Below are positions 11,204-24,300 of a stretch of DNA of 64,000 nucleotides, in pieces. The notes beneath the pieces are model-generated. The model was not told where the DNA came from and did not search any database. It saw only the letters and a program-made list of their open reading frames with translations. The stretch is from contig LR990059.1 in the NCBI GenBank assembly GCA_905147135.1, positions 11,121,001-11,185,000 of the forward strand, in the 5' to 3' direction. How positions within the stretch are numbered: position 1 is the first letter of the stretch; the number at the start of each line of letters is the position of its first letter. The position numbers were made by a program, and so were the translations under genes. The stretch comes from Blastobasis lacticolella (Eukaryota; Arthropoda; Insecta; Lepidoptera; Blastobasidae).

Positions 11204-12290
11204 ACAGTCTCGGTGAATACTCTATCGGTATCAGCGTAGGGTTACGTTTGTCTTTGTCTTCTACGTCTACGGTTGCATTTATGTTAGTGTACGTTCCTTT
11301 GCAATTGCTTGAGTAACCTAATTCCGACAGCCTCCTTCCACTCTTAAATTGGCATATTTATTCGAGACGTCTGGTAGGTACGTACTGCACTAAGAACTGC
11401 AGGAGATGATTTCTATTTACTCCTTTTCTCGAACGACCCGTGACATGGCGCAGGCGAAAGGGTCCATATTTTGCTTATATAGCATTGTGAATCATCATCA
11501 AATATAAATATGATGTGAATATGTGCCTACAAATATCTGCTTATTGATTTTATGAGCTGCAAAATCGATAAACCGATAAAAAGTATTGTATAGCGAAATT
11601 CGACGAAGTGAGCATTTCGATTAAGTGATTTACCTATTCAGTAAAAAATGTGGTAGGAGAATTATTAATAAACTAAAAAATCAAACAAGACGGCTGTAGA
11701 TACGTGTGTATGTGTGTACGTATTCGTGAATGGAAGTGGTACTCAAGAGAGAAAGGATTGGTACTGACTCTCGACTTGACTCTCCAGTCTCGAAACGTTA
11801 AGCTTTTTGCGGAAGTTCTGTACCAATTGCAAATTTTAAAAAATTCCTTTAATCCAAATATCAGTTTTGGTGATAATAAACCTCGAATCGAGCCCTGTCC
11901 CTCTTGTGCCGGCTTCGTTTTCCCGGAGTTAGAAACCTACCTGGCGGAGTTGGTATGGTTAAACATTTTATCCCTACTCTAATTTGCTGGTCGAAGGCGG
12001 TAGGTACTCTTGCACCGTATCTGCGTTTCATTTCAGCTATTTTAAAAGTTCCCTTTCTATCGGTAGGTATGTTATTATTTATGCTATAAAAATCTTATAA
12101 CAACTTCACAGTAATATAATTCCTAACGTGGTCATTCCCATGGTGATATTTTACATATGCAAACATTACAGAAATGATGTAAGAACTACTGAAATTGTAG
12201 TTTCACCTAGGCACTTAATATTATGTTGATAAGCCGTGGTGCAGGGTATAGTAATAGAAACTAAGTAAATATACCTAGATGTAGGTACAA
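11204..12290. other. Intergenic upstream of beta-mannosidase A
   Basis: No gene recognised. The ORF at 11704-11982 has no domain or splice support. Upstream homology with copies B-D is visible only in about the last 60 bp before the ATG. Confidence 0.5.
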
Positions 12291-12381
12291 AAGCCACGTG
12301 TTTGTGATCCACGCACAAGCCGTCAACTGGCATCAAATGCTCGATAAACTTCAAAATAATGCGGATACTAGTGCAGTGAAG

Positions 12382-15300
12382 ATGTTTCTGGTTACATTTA
12401 TGTTCTTGCTATTAAAGGTCGGCATAAACACAATGGAATTAAACCGATATATAGAGTGGTCTGTGACAAACAAGAACGCATGTAAGTTTTATTGTTATAA
12501 ATAAAAGTCAGGAGTCCCTACCCTCTACCAAAACCATTTGTATGAAAAAATTTATGAATGTGAAAGAGGCAAAAGAGACGTGTCAGTATCGTAGCTTGTG
12601 GCACTGGATAGTCTGCCTACCCCTGTGGAATACGCGCATGAGTGTCTATGTATGTTAATTCAACTCCGAGATTATTTAGTTATTGAAGTAAATTTATACG
12701 AGTACATAGGTAGGTACTAAGTGTAAGCTTTGGCACAACACAAACCTCTTAACCTAACTGAATTGAAACCTAAAATAAAATATCCTCTACACTTTGAGAC
12801 AACACTTAGGCCGGCCGCATACCTACATTAAATTTCCGTATTCGTTTTCCGAATTAGAATTTTGTACACGACCAATCGGAATCTGCGACATTTTTCTTGT
12901 AGAATTTTGATTCGTTTTCGCAGATATTGATTGGTCGAGTTAAAAATTCGAATTCGGAAACCTAATATGGCAAACGAATTGAACAAAAAACACTAACCTA
13001 ATCAAATTGAAACTTCCCAATTCGGCGAATTGCCCACGCACGGTGAATCTGCTACAAACTTTACGAGAATGAGGAGTTTTCCAGTAGGTGTTGTCAATTA
13101 TTTTCAAAAAGCATCAATAGATGGCGCTCCTACAATTTTGGTAAATTTTTACTAAAAGGTTCAACGAAATGTATTTAATACATAACTTTCATATTTGTAT
13201 TGCGTCAATTCTTGATCCTAGTGTCCATGAAACGAATTGACTCAGTCAAATTGATGTTTGTTTTGATTGTAATAATTTATTGCAGCCTTTAAAATGGTTG
13301 AAAACTATTGATAAATACAATATTATCCAATACAACATACCCAGTGTTTATATCCTCTTTGCTAAGAACCTATTTTAAGCGATTATCAATTACCAAAATT
13401 GTCGGGGCGCCATCTAGTTTAGTGGGTAGGAATGCTTTAGATACCTATTGGAAAACTGCTCATTGCAATAATAAATTATTGTCTGACCAATCACATAGGT
13501 TGGTTAATATCAATCTAATAATGTTAGAAATGGAACAAAATACGTCTGCGATATTTAGTACAACTAAGGAAGCTTTCTCTCTTATAAGCTCTCATCTACC
13601 GAGAACTTCTTCCAGCAATTACTATTCCCTGCCGAGTGCCCGGTGGAATATACTCGGACCTTAGCCAAGCCAAAATAATAGGCGAAATCCTCTATCGCTA
13701 TAATGATGTAGAGACGAGATGGGTAGCCCAGGACACTTGGACATACACGGGAAAGTTTACGGGTAAGGTAATTTGACTAGTTCATATTTCTGAGCACTTA
13801 AGTACCTACACCAAAATCACTCAGCTGAAATTGACTACCTAGCGAAAAACTTAAAGAGTTTATTTATCTTTGGGTAGAACCTATTCGACTAAAGGTTTCA
13901 AAATTACACGAAAAATTCATAACAGCAAGTGATTAAAAGTTTCTAAATAGTGATTTAGTTATTTAAAACGGACAGTGGTCTAATTTGCGTTTGAATGATG
14001 ATGATTTGGCGATTTATAGTAAGTAAGATTTACAGAGGCTATTTAAGAGGGGTTTCAAAGGTCATCTAATTGATTGGGTCCAGTGATAACCTACGGAACA
14101 GAAACGTGGCCGCTTACTATGGGCCTTATAAGAAAGCTCACTGTAACCCAAAGGGAATGGAAAGGGCTATGCTCGCAGTCTCGTTGCGCGATCGAATCGG
14201 AAATGAGGAGATCCGTAAGCAAACCAAGATGACCGACATGGCCCTAAGCCCTAAGGATTGCCAGGCTAAAGTGGGTGGGTGGTGGGTGGCTTATATGATG
14301 ATAGTGTTGTATATTTTTTTATACCACTATGTTGGCAAACAAGCTTACGGCCTACCTGATGGAAATCAGTCACCGCAGCGTATGGACGTGCAATACCAGG
14401 GGCATCACCCACGTGTTGACGACCCCATAAATCACCCTCCCGTATCACCTACATAAATTAAATATTTAAAAAAAAATGCCTTTGGTACCGAGTGCCTGCA
14501 CCTAGTCCGTGAAAATCGGTATTTCAGAAAACATTTTAGGACTCGATTCCATAGTAGGAATAACGCGATACGAATAACGCAGACGGTGAAATCAAAATTT
14601 GTATTGCAGTTACCGCAGATCAGTTAAAACATAAAGTTGCGAAGTTGGTTTTTGAAGGAGTGGACACAGTAGCGGTAATAATGCTAAACCGAAAACCTTT
14701 TGGCATCACGGATAACATGTTCGTGAGATACACATTTGATGTGAAAAACTTTCTCAAGGTATGATGTCTATTTACAAAAACAGGAAAAGCGCACTGTTGG
14801 TGTGTATTTTAAGAAAGTGGCATTTTATTTTATTGTAGTCATCAATTCGTTGTGACGTTTTCCATTATCCAGACGCGAATTCGCCTCAATTACGTTTCTC
14901 TACCATATTAGCAAAGTGGCGTAAATTCGGAACATCCAACTTTAACCCCTCAAAAATAATACAAGATAATCACAAATATAATTTCACAATTTTCCTATAG
15001 GTGGACACGGATAGGTACTTAAGTATTTATAACTGGCCTTTGCTCACGACTTCGTTCGCGTGGATATCGTTTTTTCTTTTTCCCGTACGATCATTTTACA
15101 TGATCTCCCTAATGTATGAAAGCTATAATGTAAGAATGTATGTAGTATTACGGGAGATCAAGCTGTATCTCTAATTTTACCCAACCGAATTAAATGAAAC
15201 ATGGCATATATTTATAGTTGGATCCCAAACTACCAAACTATTTAAACCGAATCAAAATTTCAGTAAGTGGTTTTTTAATATTCTTATAGTTAACTGGTCT

Positions 15301-18300
15301 ATTAAGATTCTACATCAGGTGTTCCACTTTTCATTAAAAAATATACTCTACTTATATGAGATTAGCGTGTACAAACAGACAAATAGACAGATTTTTTTTT
15401 ATTCTTATTATATTACTATTTATTCATCGCCGTACATTATTTTTTGTTAATATATTTAACACACTTTTTTACTGTTTTATTATATATATAACACAGACTG
15501 TTTTATTATATAGATATATAAAACAGTAAAAAAAGTGTCCCTGCCCACTTTTAAACTAAATACTAGGGCGGGTCATCTGTGTATGGAGAAAAAAAAAACA
15601 GTATTTTCCGGGCACAGTGACAAAAAGGTGCCAAATTATGAATGTAAATAGATCATGAAGTTTGGAAGTAATCGGCATTAATCTTCTGCCTCTTGTTTCA
15701 AGTGGAAATGTCCGAAATATGGTTAAATATTGCCTAACAGCATAACATGTTAAGATGCACTAATCAATGTTATTTTTTATAAAATACTTATTTTTGATTA
15801 AATTGAAACTAAATCATTCGATAAACAAAAAACATGAAGGATAATCATAACAGTGAAGGGTTTAGCATGTGGCAAAATTCTGTTTCCTGTCGAATTTTAG
15901 CATTGCTTTTCTCGAGTCTCTCTAGGCTTCGATGAATCCTTACCTTGCTGTTTTATTGCTTAAAGTAGCTAAAACTACAGTCACAGCTTTGCCCGCGCTT
16001 TCTATTGAGTTTGTATATGTACTTTAAAGATAGTCCAGTAAATATTTCTAGGTAATCGATATTGAAGTTCAGACATTATACATAATTATTAGGTCCAAAT
16101 AACTTGAAACCAGGAATGTACAGGAATCTTGGAACGTGCGGCTCATCTTAAGCTGGCGTATGCACTTTATTAAAATAATCATCTTTGCGTTAATGTCCCG
16201 GTTGTGCTTTTGTGCACAAGGGCCCGGGGTCCGCCTTGATCATGATCCAGGATGTGACAGATCAGATAATTAAAGTAGAGCGACTGCCATCTGACCTCCG
16301 TGATCTAGCTACCAGGGGAATCTGACCAGATAGGATCATGGTTGTTACCTAAATGTGCAGGTTTCACCACGATGTTTTTCCTCACCGTAAAAGCATCAGT
16401 TAGCATTCAACTAATGTACATAGCTCAGAAAAGAGTAACTTTTACGTGGCCCCAGTGGGATTCGAACCAGGTAACTGTCGATTACGAGTCGAATACCTTA
16501 CGCACTCGGCCATTGACGCTCCTTCTGGCGTATGTATAAGCTAAAATGGATAGGCCTATTGTCAAAGTCAGACCACTCCAAAAAAGTTATTTTTCTATGA
16601 AAATCCTATTCCTTCTATTCTAAACATACACTTAAGAGTAAGACGCTTACTTACGCTTAGATAAAACTCTAAATCTAAAACCTGGAATATCTCCGCAATC
16701 AGTCTTTCTTTGTAAAAACTATCTATGTTTTTACCCTACTACGACAGAAAGAGGGTTATGTTTTTGGAGCGTATGTATGTGTCTATTTCTTTGTTACCCG
16801 ATATACTTTAGAGACTGCAATGGAATTATCTAATACCCCAATCTTTGTTCCACCACCTAACGAGCGAAATGACAATGTTTACAGTCAAAATTACAAAGAC
16901 TACTTACACAAACCACTTTGCTTCACCTCTCTATCTGTTTTACTGTCTTTTGATAAATATAACCTGGGAGTTTTCAAATATAAAGTAAAAAGCTCATTTT
17001 TGATAAGAGTTCTTCACCAAACCACAGTGTTGCTTAATATTAGACATATCAAAGATCCTATAGTTCACGCGAACGAAGTTGCGGGCACAGGTAGTTCTCC
17101 ATATTATATGATAACACCCAGACTCGTAACATTAAAATTCATCATTTCAAATTCTGGCCGACCGGGAAACAAACCTCCGCGTGGCAGACCGGCCGGCCAC
17201 GTTTGCCAACTCAACCGTTCAGGTCAAATAGGGTCTACGTTATATTTTTCCAAGGTCGGGGAAAACCTACTGCACGTAACAATCCAGTCTCCCGTTAACT
17301 TGGCCAAAGTGCAATCAACCATACATTTCACACCACCGGAGTGCGTACCAGCATTATACAACGGGGAGTGCCACGTCAATCAAATTCGAAAAATGCAGGC
17401 TTCTTTTGGTTGGGATTGGGGGCCGGCCTTTCCCTCAATGGGCATATGGTAAGTAATATTCCTTACTTTCTTAAGTAAATCATTCCATAAGGCATTTTAA
17501 GGCAAAACATCGAAGGCTAGGAGTATAAGCGTTGTGGTATTGTTTTTATCTTATTGAAGAATTATACACTTACTCACTCCCGCGGAGTGAGGTCCGGACT
17601 GCTACCCCCTAGTAACCTCTCTCAAGACTGTTACAGACACATTACAAATCTTTCAGTACGGCCTGTGATACCGTCGATAGAGAATATGAGGGCACATCGT
17701 CACAGATTACAAATTAGTTACAGTGACAACGCATCTGCGGTTCTTCATTTTTGTTGCCTGCAACCTTAATGTATGAATCGTAATGTTATGGGCGTCAGTT
17801 GCCGCTTATCAACAGGTGGGCTGTTTGCTCGTTTATTTAAAAAAAGCAATGAATATCGTGATGGTCTTAAGATGACTTTCGTGTTCCAAATTCTTTTTCT
17901 GTCTAAGGCCAGATTGCGGCTGCTTCTATGCTATGCGTTTGTGGTTTATAAGACTTTCATTAAATAATATTGTGAAGCTGACAGAGAGGGAAAGGTGCCA
18001 TGGTGCAACAGTGTCGTTCTGAATCCAGGACCCATCTCGCTTCTATAAACTGTTCTCAAGAATTATGCTTGAGAACAGTTAATACATGTGATGAAACATC
18101 TCGCAGCCGGCAGCATACACCTACAAAGCTTCGAGGAGTAAACCGCGGACGGTTAGCCGCATAGTAGGTCTCGTTCTAAAAACAGGGGGCCTTGCTTAGT
18201 TGTTGCGCGGGACCCGTCACTGCCGACCGTTTATTGTTTCATAAGCCTATGACTATCACAACCTTTGATTCGACAGAGGATCAGATCTTAATCAACTTTC

Positions 18301-21300
18301 GTAGCTTAAACAACTTAAAAATAAAGTGGTAATTTGTACTCCACATAGCTAACAGAATCGATGGCCGATGGGGCAGACATCTTCCTGACTGATGGCCACG
18401 TACCGACTAGTGCAGCCTAGAACGGTAACTTACGGACTTGTGTAAATTAGTTTCGTTCGGTCATAGTTATTAGTCCTCCTAAAAGTTGCAGTTCAAACTA
18501 CAAAGCACGGACCTCTTAGCAAGAATTACTTCGTCAATGAATGTCCGCTGGCCTTTGATCTGTTCGTTACTGCTAAGGTACGTACCTACTCAAAAGTTCA
18601 AAAAGTCCAGGCAAGGTACATAAGCCGCAGTAGAAACAGAGTTTTGGACAGGAAGTCCGGTGTTCCTTAAATAACTAGCCATCAAGAGCAACGCGAATTG
18701 ATCGTTTAGTCAGGGTTCAGGAGATCAGAGCTTTTTATAAAGGCTTTCAGGAATAGCAACCAAATTAAGTGAGAGACTTTGGGGATATTGAAAGATATGG
18801 CAAGTCTCACTGTTTATCAATAGCCTTCAATTAGGTGCGTAATAAATACTATTTTTTGGTAAGCGAATTTATATATCAGTTATTTCAGTCAGATTCAGTA
18901 AAATAATTACATACCTACATAATAAAATTTAACATCGCCGAACTTCTCAGAGAGATTACAAATAGTACCTAAGATTCTTAGTAGGTAGGTAGAACTGTAA
19001 TGCACATAATTTAACTTCCAGGAAACCAACGATCTCAGTCAGCTTTAGTAAATCAATTACATATCTAATATTTAGTCCACCGAACTTCTCAGGAAGATTA
19101 CAAATACTACCTAAGATTCTTATAAAGGTAGATACTGTAATGCACATCATTTCACTTCCAGGAAACCAGTAGCACTGCAGTATTACGATACCGCTATTAT
19201 AAATGCGGTTACAGCAACTACAAAAAAACTTGTCAATTTCTGGATCATACTCATCACAGCAACTGTGGAAACCACTCGGCGTAATATACAATGGCAGGGC
19301 TTTGCGAGTGCTGGGTTGTACTATGACGGAGTCCAGTTGGCTAATGTTACTCAACGTTTGAGAGCTGATATTCAAGAAGATGGAACTGGAGAGGTGCCAC
19401 TTCACTTAAAAGTTAGCGAGGTAGGTCCATGTGTTCCTATAAACGCGAAAATTGTGACTTTCGGTCTGTTAATGGCCTGGTTGTTTATTCATGTCACCAA
19501 TGGCTAGGGTGATAGACTTGGGTGATCCTCAAACGTATCTTGGGACTCAGCTACCAAATGCTATAAAGCCGATGCTACCGAGCTCATTGCGGTGCGGTTC
19601 CAAATATTAATCAGTGCGATATACAATCTACTAGGACACTCCAAAGAGATTAGTGTGTTTGTTTTCATGCAGTCTCTATCTCCATCTTATGATCTGAAAC
19701 GAAATCGTATACAACTCCATGCCAAGAAGTTGGAGACAATGTTCTGAATACCTATCCAACACGAGATGAAGATTTTTGAGAACCCTTGTGCGATTGTTTA
19801 TCGAACCTGTACAGCGATTTTATTAACTGGTGGAGTTCATAAACATATAAATAAATAATAAATATATATTATAACAACGAGTATTTATTTAAAACTTTAA
19901 TCATTTCAGAAATTAGTAAGCATGTGGTGGCCAAACGGTTACGGCGCACAGCCGCTATATGACCTGCGCGTGAGCATCCGCCAAGATCACGAGCAGTTTA
20001 CAAAGACAGTGAGAATCGGTTTCCGTACCGTGGAGCTGGTGGAACGCAGTGCTAGCGAGATATTTAATAGTGCTTATGCGGTACGATAAAGTTCATTCTT
20101 AAATTAAATAAATACATTAAGTTAGGTAGGTACTTAATCAGTTCCGATAACCGGTTTTGGTTAAAAGTATATGACTGATTGGACGGCGTTCTCAATTGTC
20201 GCTCCGCAGCAAACTCCTATTTATACAAGGCGATACTGGATTTAATTAAACTCCTATTTATACAAGGCGATACTGGATTTAATTTGGAGCTTTCAGCTTT
20301 GGGTTGCAGCTTCTCACTCTAATGTAAAAATCATACTGAAATAAAATTCCCTCCACTTGCAAGCTCGCAAGATATAGGTCCACGCGGCCGGAAAGCTATA
20401 GTTAGTTAGAAACCAACGAACATAGCTCAAAGATTATACGGTAATATTCAGTTATGTGTGGCAAATTATTTCCAATTTCGGAAATTTCTCATATTATACT
20501 GTGTGTGGCCTAGAACCGGGACAAATATTAAAAACGGAGGCTCTAAATGTCAATTTAAGAAACAAGAACAAACTGGTAACACCTTTGTTCAGACTTAGTA
20601 AAGTGAATTCATCTTTCATGGGTAACTGTATAAGATTTTATAATCATATTCCTGAATGTATTATTAATTTGCCTAATTCACAATTTAAAGAAAAGGTGAA
20701 AACAACTTTAATGAAAAAAGCCTATTATAAAAGTGATGAATATATCAATGAAAAAAATGTATGGTGTACTACTAGCTCTTCGAAATAGGAAGTTATTTAT
20801 AAATTTACAATTTTATAAATTGGGTGAAGATGATTTGATGTGGAATAATGATTGAATAGCAAATAATTTTTAAATATTTCGGCATTGGCACTGCATGCTC
20901 ACTTAAAAGTCTGCCTGGTGGTGGCATGGGGGTCGGGTCGTTCTCTTCCCTCAAATATGGTTGATTTGGACGATGGCTGTGCCCTGCGTCATGCTCGTGA
21001 ACGGGTGCTGCCTTGGTGGACGGGCATGCTTTAGCTGTACTATTACTTATTCTTATAATTAGTTATTTTTACCGATTTGTAGGGATCCACATCATATTCC
21101 AATCAAGACAGGCTCACTCAAATAAAATTGACAAATGTATCAATGCAATGTAATCAAATTTAAATGTACCTGTGGGTTTATTGCCGTTTCTTTCTCCCAC
21201 AGATGGTCACTTTCCTAACTGAAGCGGCGTACTGACAGACAGACGACATTAGTTTTTACTTATTTGATCCGAGCTCAGGGGGCGACGCGGGTACGCTGGC

Positions 21301-24300
21301 TGGTGCGTGCTGGTGCTCGCGCCGGCGGGCTGGCTGGGGCCGGGCACGCTGTGTACATGATTCGCGTATGCGATTATGTGCGTAGCGTGTGTCGGTGCCC
21401 GGTATCTCGCCGGTGTGGGCGCTCGTGCGTGCTGATCGGTCTGCATGCGTCGCCCCCTACCTTGATGAGCTCGCTTTGCTTTCCATTTTATTTTGACGTT
21501 TGAAAAGAGATTAATTAACGTAATCCTAATTTAATAAATACTTTTTCATTTTCACTTTCTATTCAGAAAAATACCAATACTCTAGAGAGTCTCTATTTTC
21601 AATATTAGCCCCGGTTCTAGGCCACACACTGTATATAAAAAGTAACGTACTTTCTATATTAATTGGCATTATCGCCTGGGGACACACTATACCAATATCA
21701 ATATTTAATTTAGAAATTATTTTGTTCCTTTAGAATGATTCTGGTACTGGTTTGACGTTTTACTTCAAGATCAATGGCTACCCAATATTTATGAAGGGCT
21801 CGAATTGGATACCCGTGAATATATTACCCGAACTTAGTGGATATAAGTCGAAAGGTATTGCGAAAATATTATTAGTTTTGGCCATAGCTATCAAAGTACA
21901 CAATTTCCTTTTCTGATGCGTGAGTCAATTGGGGTTCTATACACGAATCAAATCTAGTTACCGCAAACGCACCGCTCCTCTTTCACTTAGATTACAGATG
22001 CTCCGGACGAGGTAATCTCAGAAAATACTGAACGCCAGATCTGTATTTTGTCAGACTCGCGTACCTAGTGTGTAAACGATTTTATTTCGGAAATACGGTA
22101 GAAATATAAGATAGAAACCTCAATATATATTTTCCACCAGTGGACAACCTATTGCACGCAGCGCGAAACGTCCACATGAACATGCTGCGCGTATGGGGCG
22201 GCGGCATCTACGAATCCGACTATTTCTACAGAAAGTGTGATGAGCTCGGAATACTGATTTGGCAAGACTTTATGTTTGCGTGCGCCATGTATCCCGCCGA
22301 CAACGACTTCCTAGAGTAAGTTGCGAAAGCTATGACGTACGACTTATATGAACATACATACTTACACCCGTTTCCCATAGGGGTAGGCAAATATATACGT
22401 CTTTTGCCTCTTCCATATTCATACATCTTCTCATAAATTCATGCTGGTTGAGGGTAGGTAAGTAAAAAGTGTAGATAACTGTAAACAATGTATTAAATTT
22501 GTAGATAAGTATGTATAAGAATTAGATAGACACTCGCTACACAGTCTTTTTAAAATGATTTTATGATTCCAGCTCCGTAAGGGCAGAAGTAAAACACAAT
22601 GTGAGGCGCCTGCAGCATCACCCCTCGATAGCGCTGTGGGTTGGCAACAACGAGAACGAAGCAGCTTTAAGCGGTGATTGGTATACCACGCAACCTCGGT
22701 TCCCCAAGTACCATAAAGAATATATGCTGTTATATGTTGAAACTATAGGCTCTATCGTTCAAGACATAGATCCCACCAGACGGTACCTAGTTTCTAGCCC
22801 AACCAATGGGTTACAATCTGTAATTGAAGGGCACGTAGCGCTTAATCCATACGACTCCCATTACGGTGACAGCCATAGTTTCAACTACATCGAAGACAAA
22901 TGGAATCAAAGCGTTTATTCAAAGACGAGGTTCGCTTCAGAATATGGGTTCCAATCGCTGCCATCGCTTACCACGATGAAAACGGCGACCAACACCACGT
23001 TCGATTTTAGCGTCACCAGTGATTATTCGAAACATCGTCAACACAGTCCTAGTGGCTATGAAACGATTGCAGTTCTAATGGATCGCCATTTAAATCTGTA
23101 TAAAAGAGATCCAAATCATTTTGAACTGTTTATTTTTTACAGCCAGGTGATTATTTACAATACTTTAATCTCAGTAGGTAAACCAGTAAACAGTGTGTAA
23201 TGTTATTTCTGTGTTAGTCTTACTTCTTTAAACTTCACAGTGTTCCCAAGCGATGGCATTGAAAGCAGAAACAGAATTCTACAGACAAAGTCAAGAAGAT
23301 TGGTATACAATGGGAGCCCTATATTGGCAGCTGAATGACGTATGGCAAGCGCCGTCGTGGTCTTCAATAGGTACTCGTATTTTGATGACTTCTTCTAACA
23401 AATTTGTTGATACTTCAAATCCCTATGCCGGTTTCAGAATCACAAAACTAAAGTAGCAACAGGCTTGCGTGTGCCCCTTCATATATTTTCGCTTAGGTAT
23501 ACTCAAGGGTTACCCTAATAATACCAAAAAATCTAAAATCCAAATTATTGGGAATCACTGCTCTACGTGATAGGCCCAGAAATAACGGACATAACAGAAT
23601 TAAGGTCAACGTCATGAATTTCGAAACAAGTGGCTGGCAAGTCGGTCACGTAGCTCACAGACACCACCGATATAGTAGTATAGTCATTATAGAGCCGATG
23701 GATGGAAACAAAAAGCACAAAATGGAACAAACTTGTAAGGCTCAGGGGTCCAGGATGGCTTATGTACAGCACTGGATATCCTGCGGGGAATACATAAAGC
23801 TTTAAAAATAGTATTTACTGATATATCAGTTTTTGATTGATAATTTATTTTCAGAATATGGCGGTAAATGGAAAATGCTTCATTACTTCGCCAAAACATT
23901 CTTCGCTCCCGTATTGGTGTCGCCTAGACGTCTGGCGACGGGAGAAGTGGAGGTGTATCTTATTAATGATAGATTCAAGCCGATAACTGGTGAGATTGTA
24001 GTGAAGTATTACACATATCACTCTTTAACTACAGTGAAAACTGAATCGTATCGGGCTAATGTTGGACCGTTGATGGCGAAGAAACAGACAGTGATTTCAA
24101 TAGATCCAAATGAGGAAATAGATATTATGATTTTTACTCTCATTGCCCCCGGTGCCGTTTCGCCAAGAAACTTTCAGTTGCTTAAATCACCGAGCGTGGT
24201 AAAATTGGCACGGAAGCCAAACATTGTGGTACGTAGCAATAATTGTGATGGAACTTAGCCATACATATTGTAATATATAAAAACACTCCCTAAAGTTCAC

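Noticed and set aside
16820..17254. Open frame running into copy A exon 4, suggesting a longer exon
   Set aside because: B and C have an acceptor at the homologous place and the extra residues match nothing in GH2; 17255 restores phase and length (194 nt as in B and C).
21249..21503. Overlapping ORFs in a GC-rich block
   Set aside because: Low-complexity Arg/Ala/Gly translation in both strands; better read as part of a repeat.
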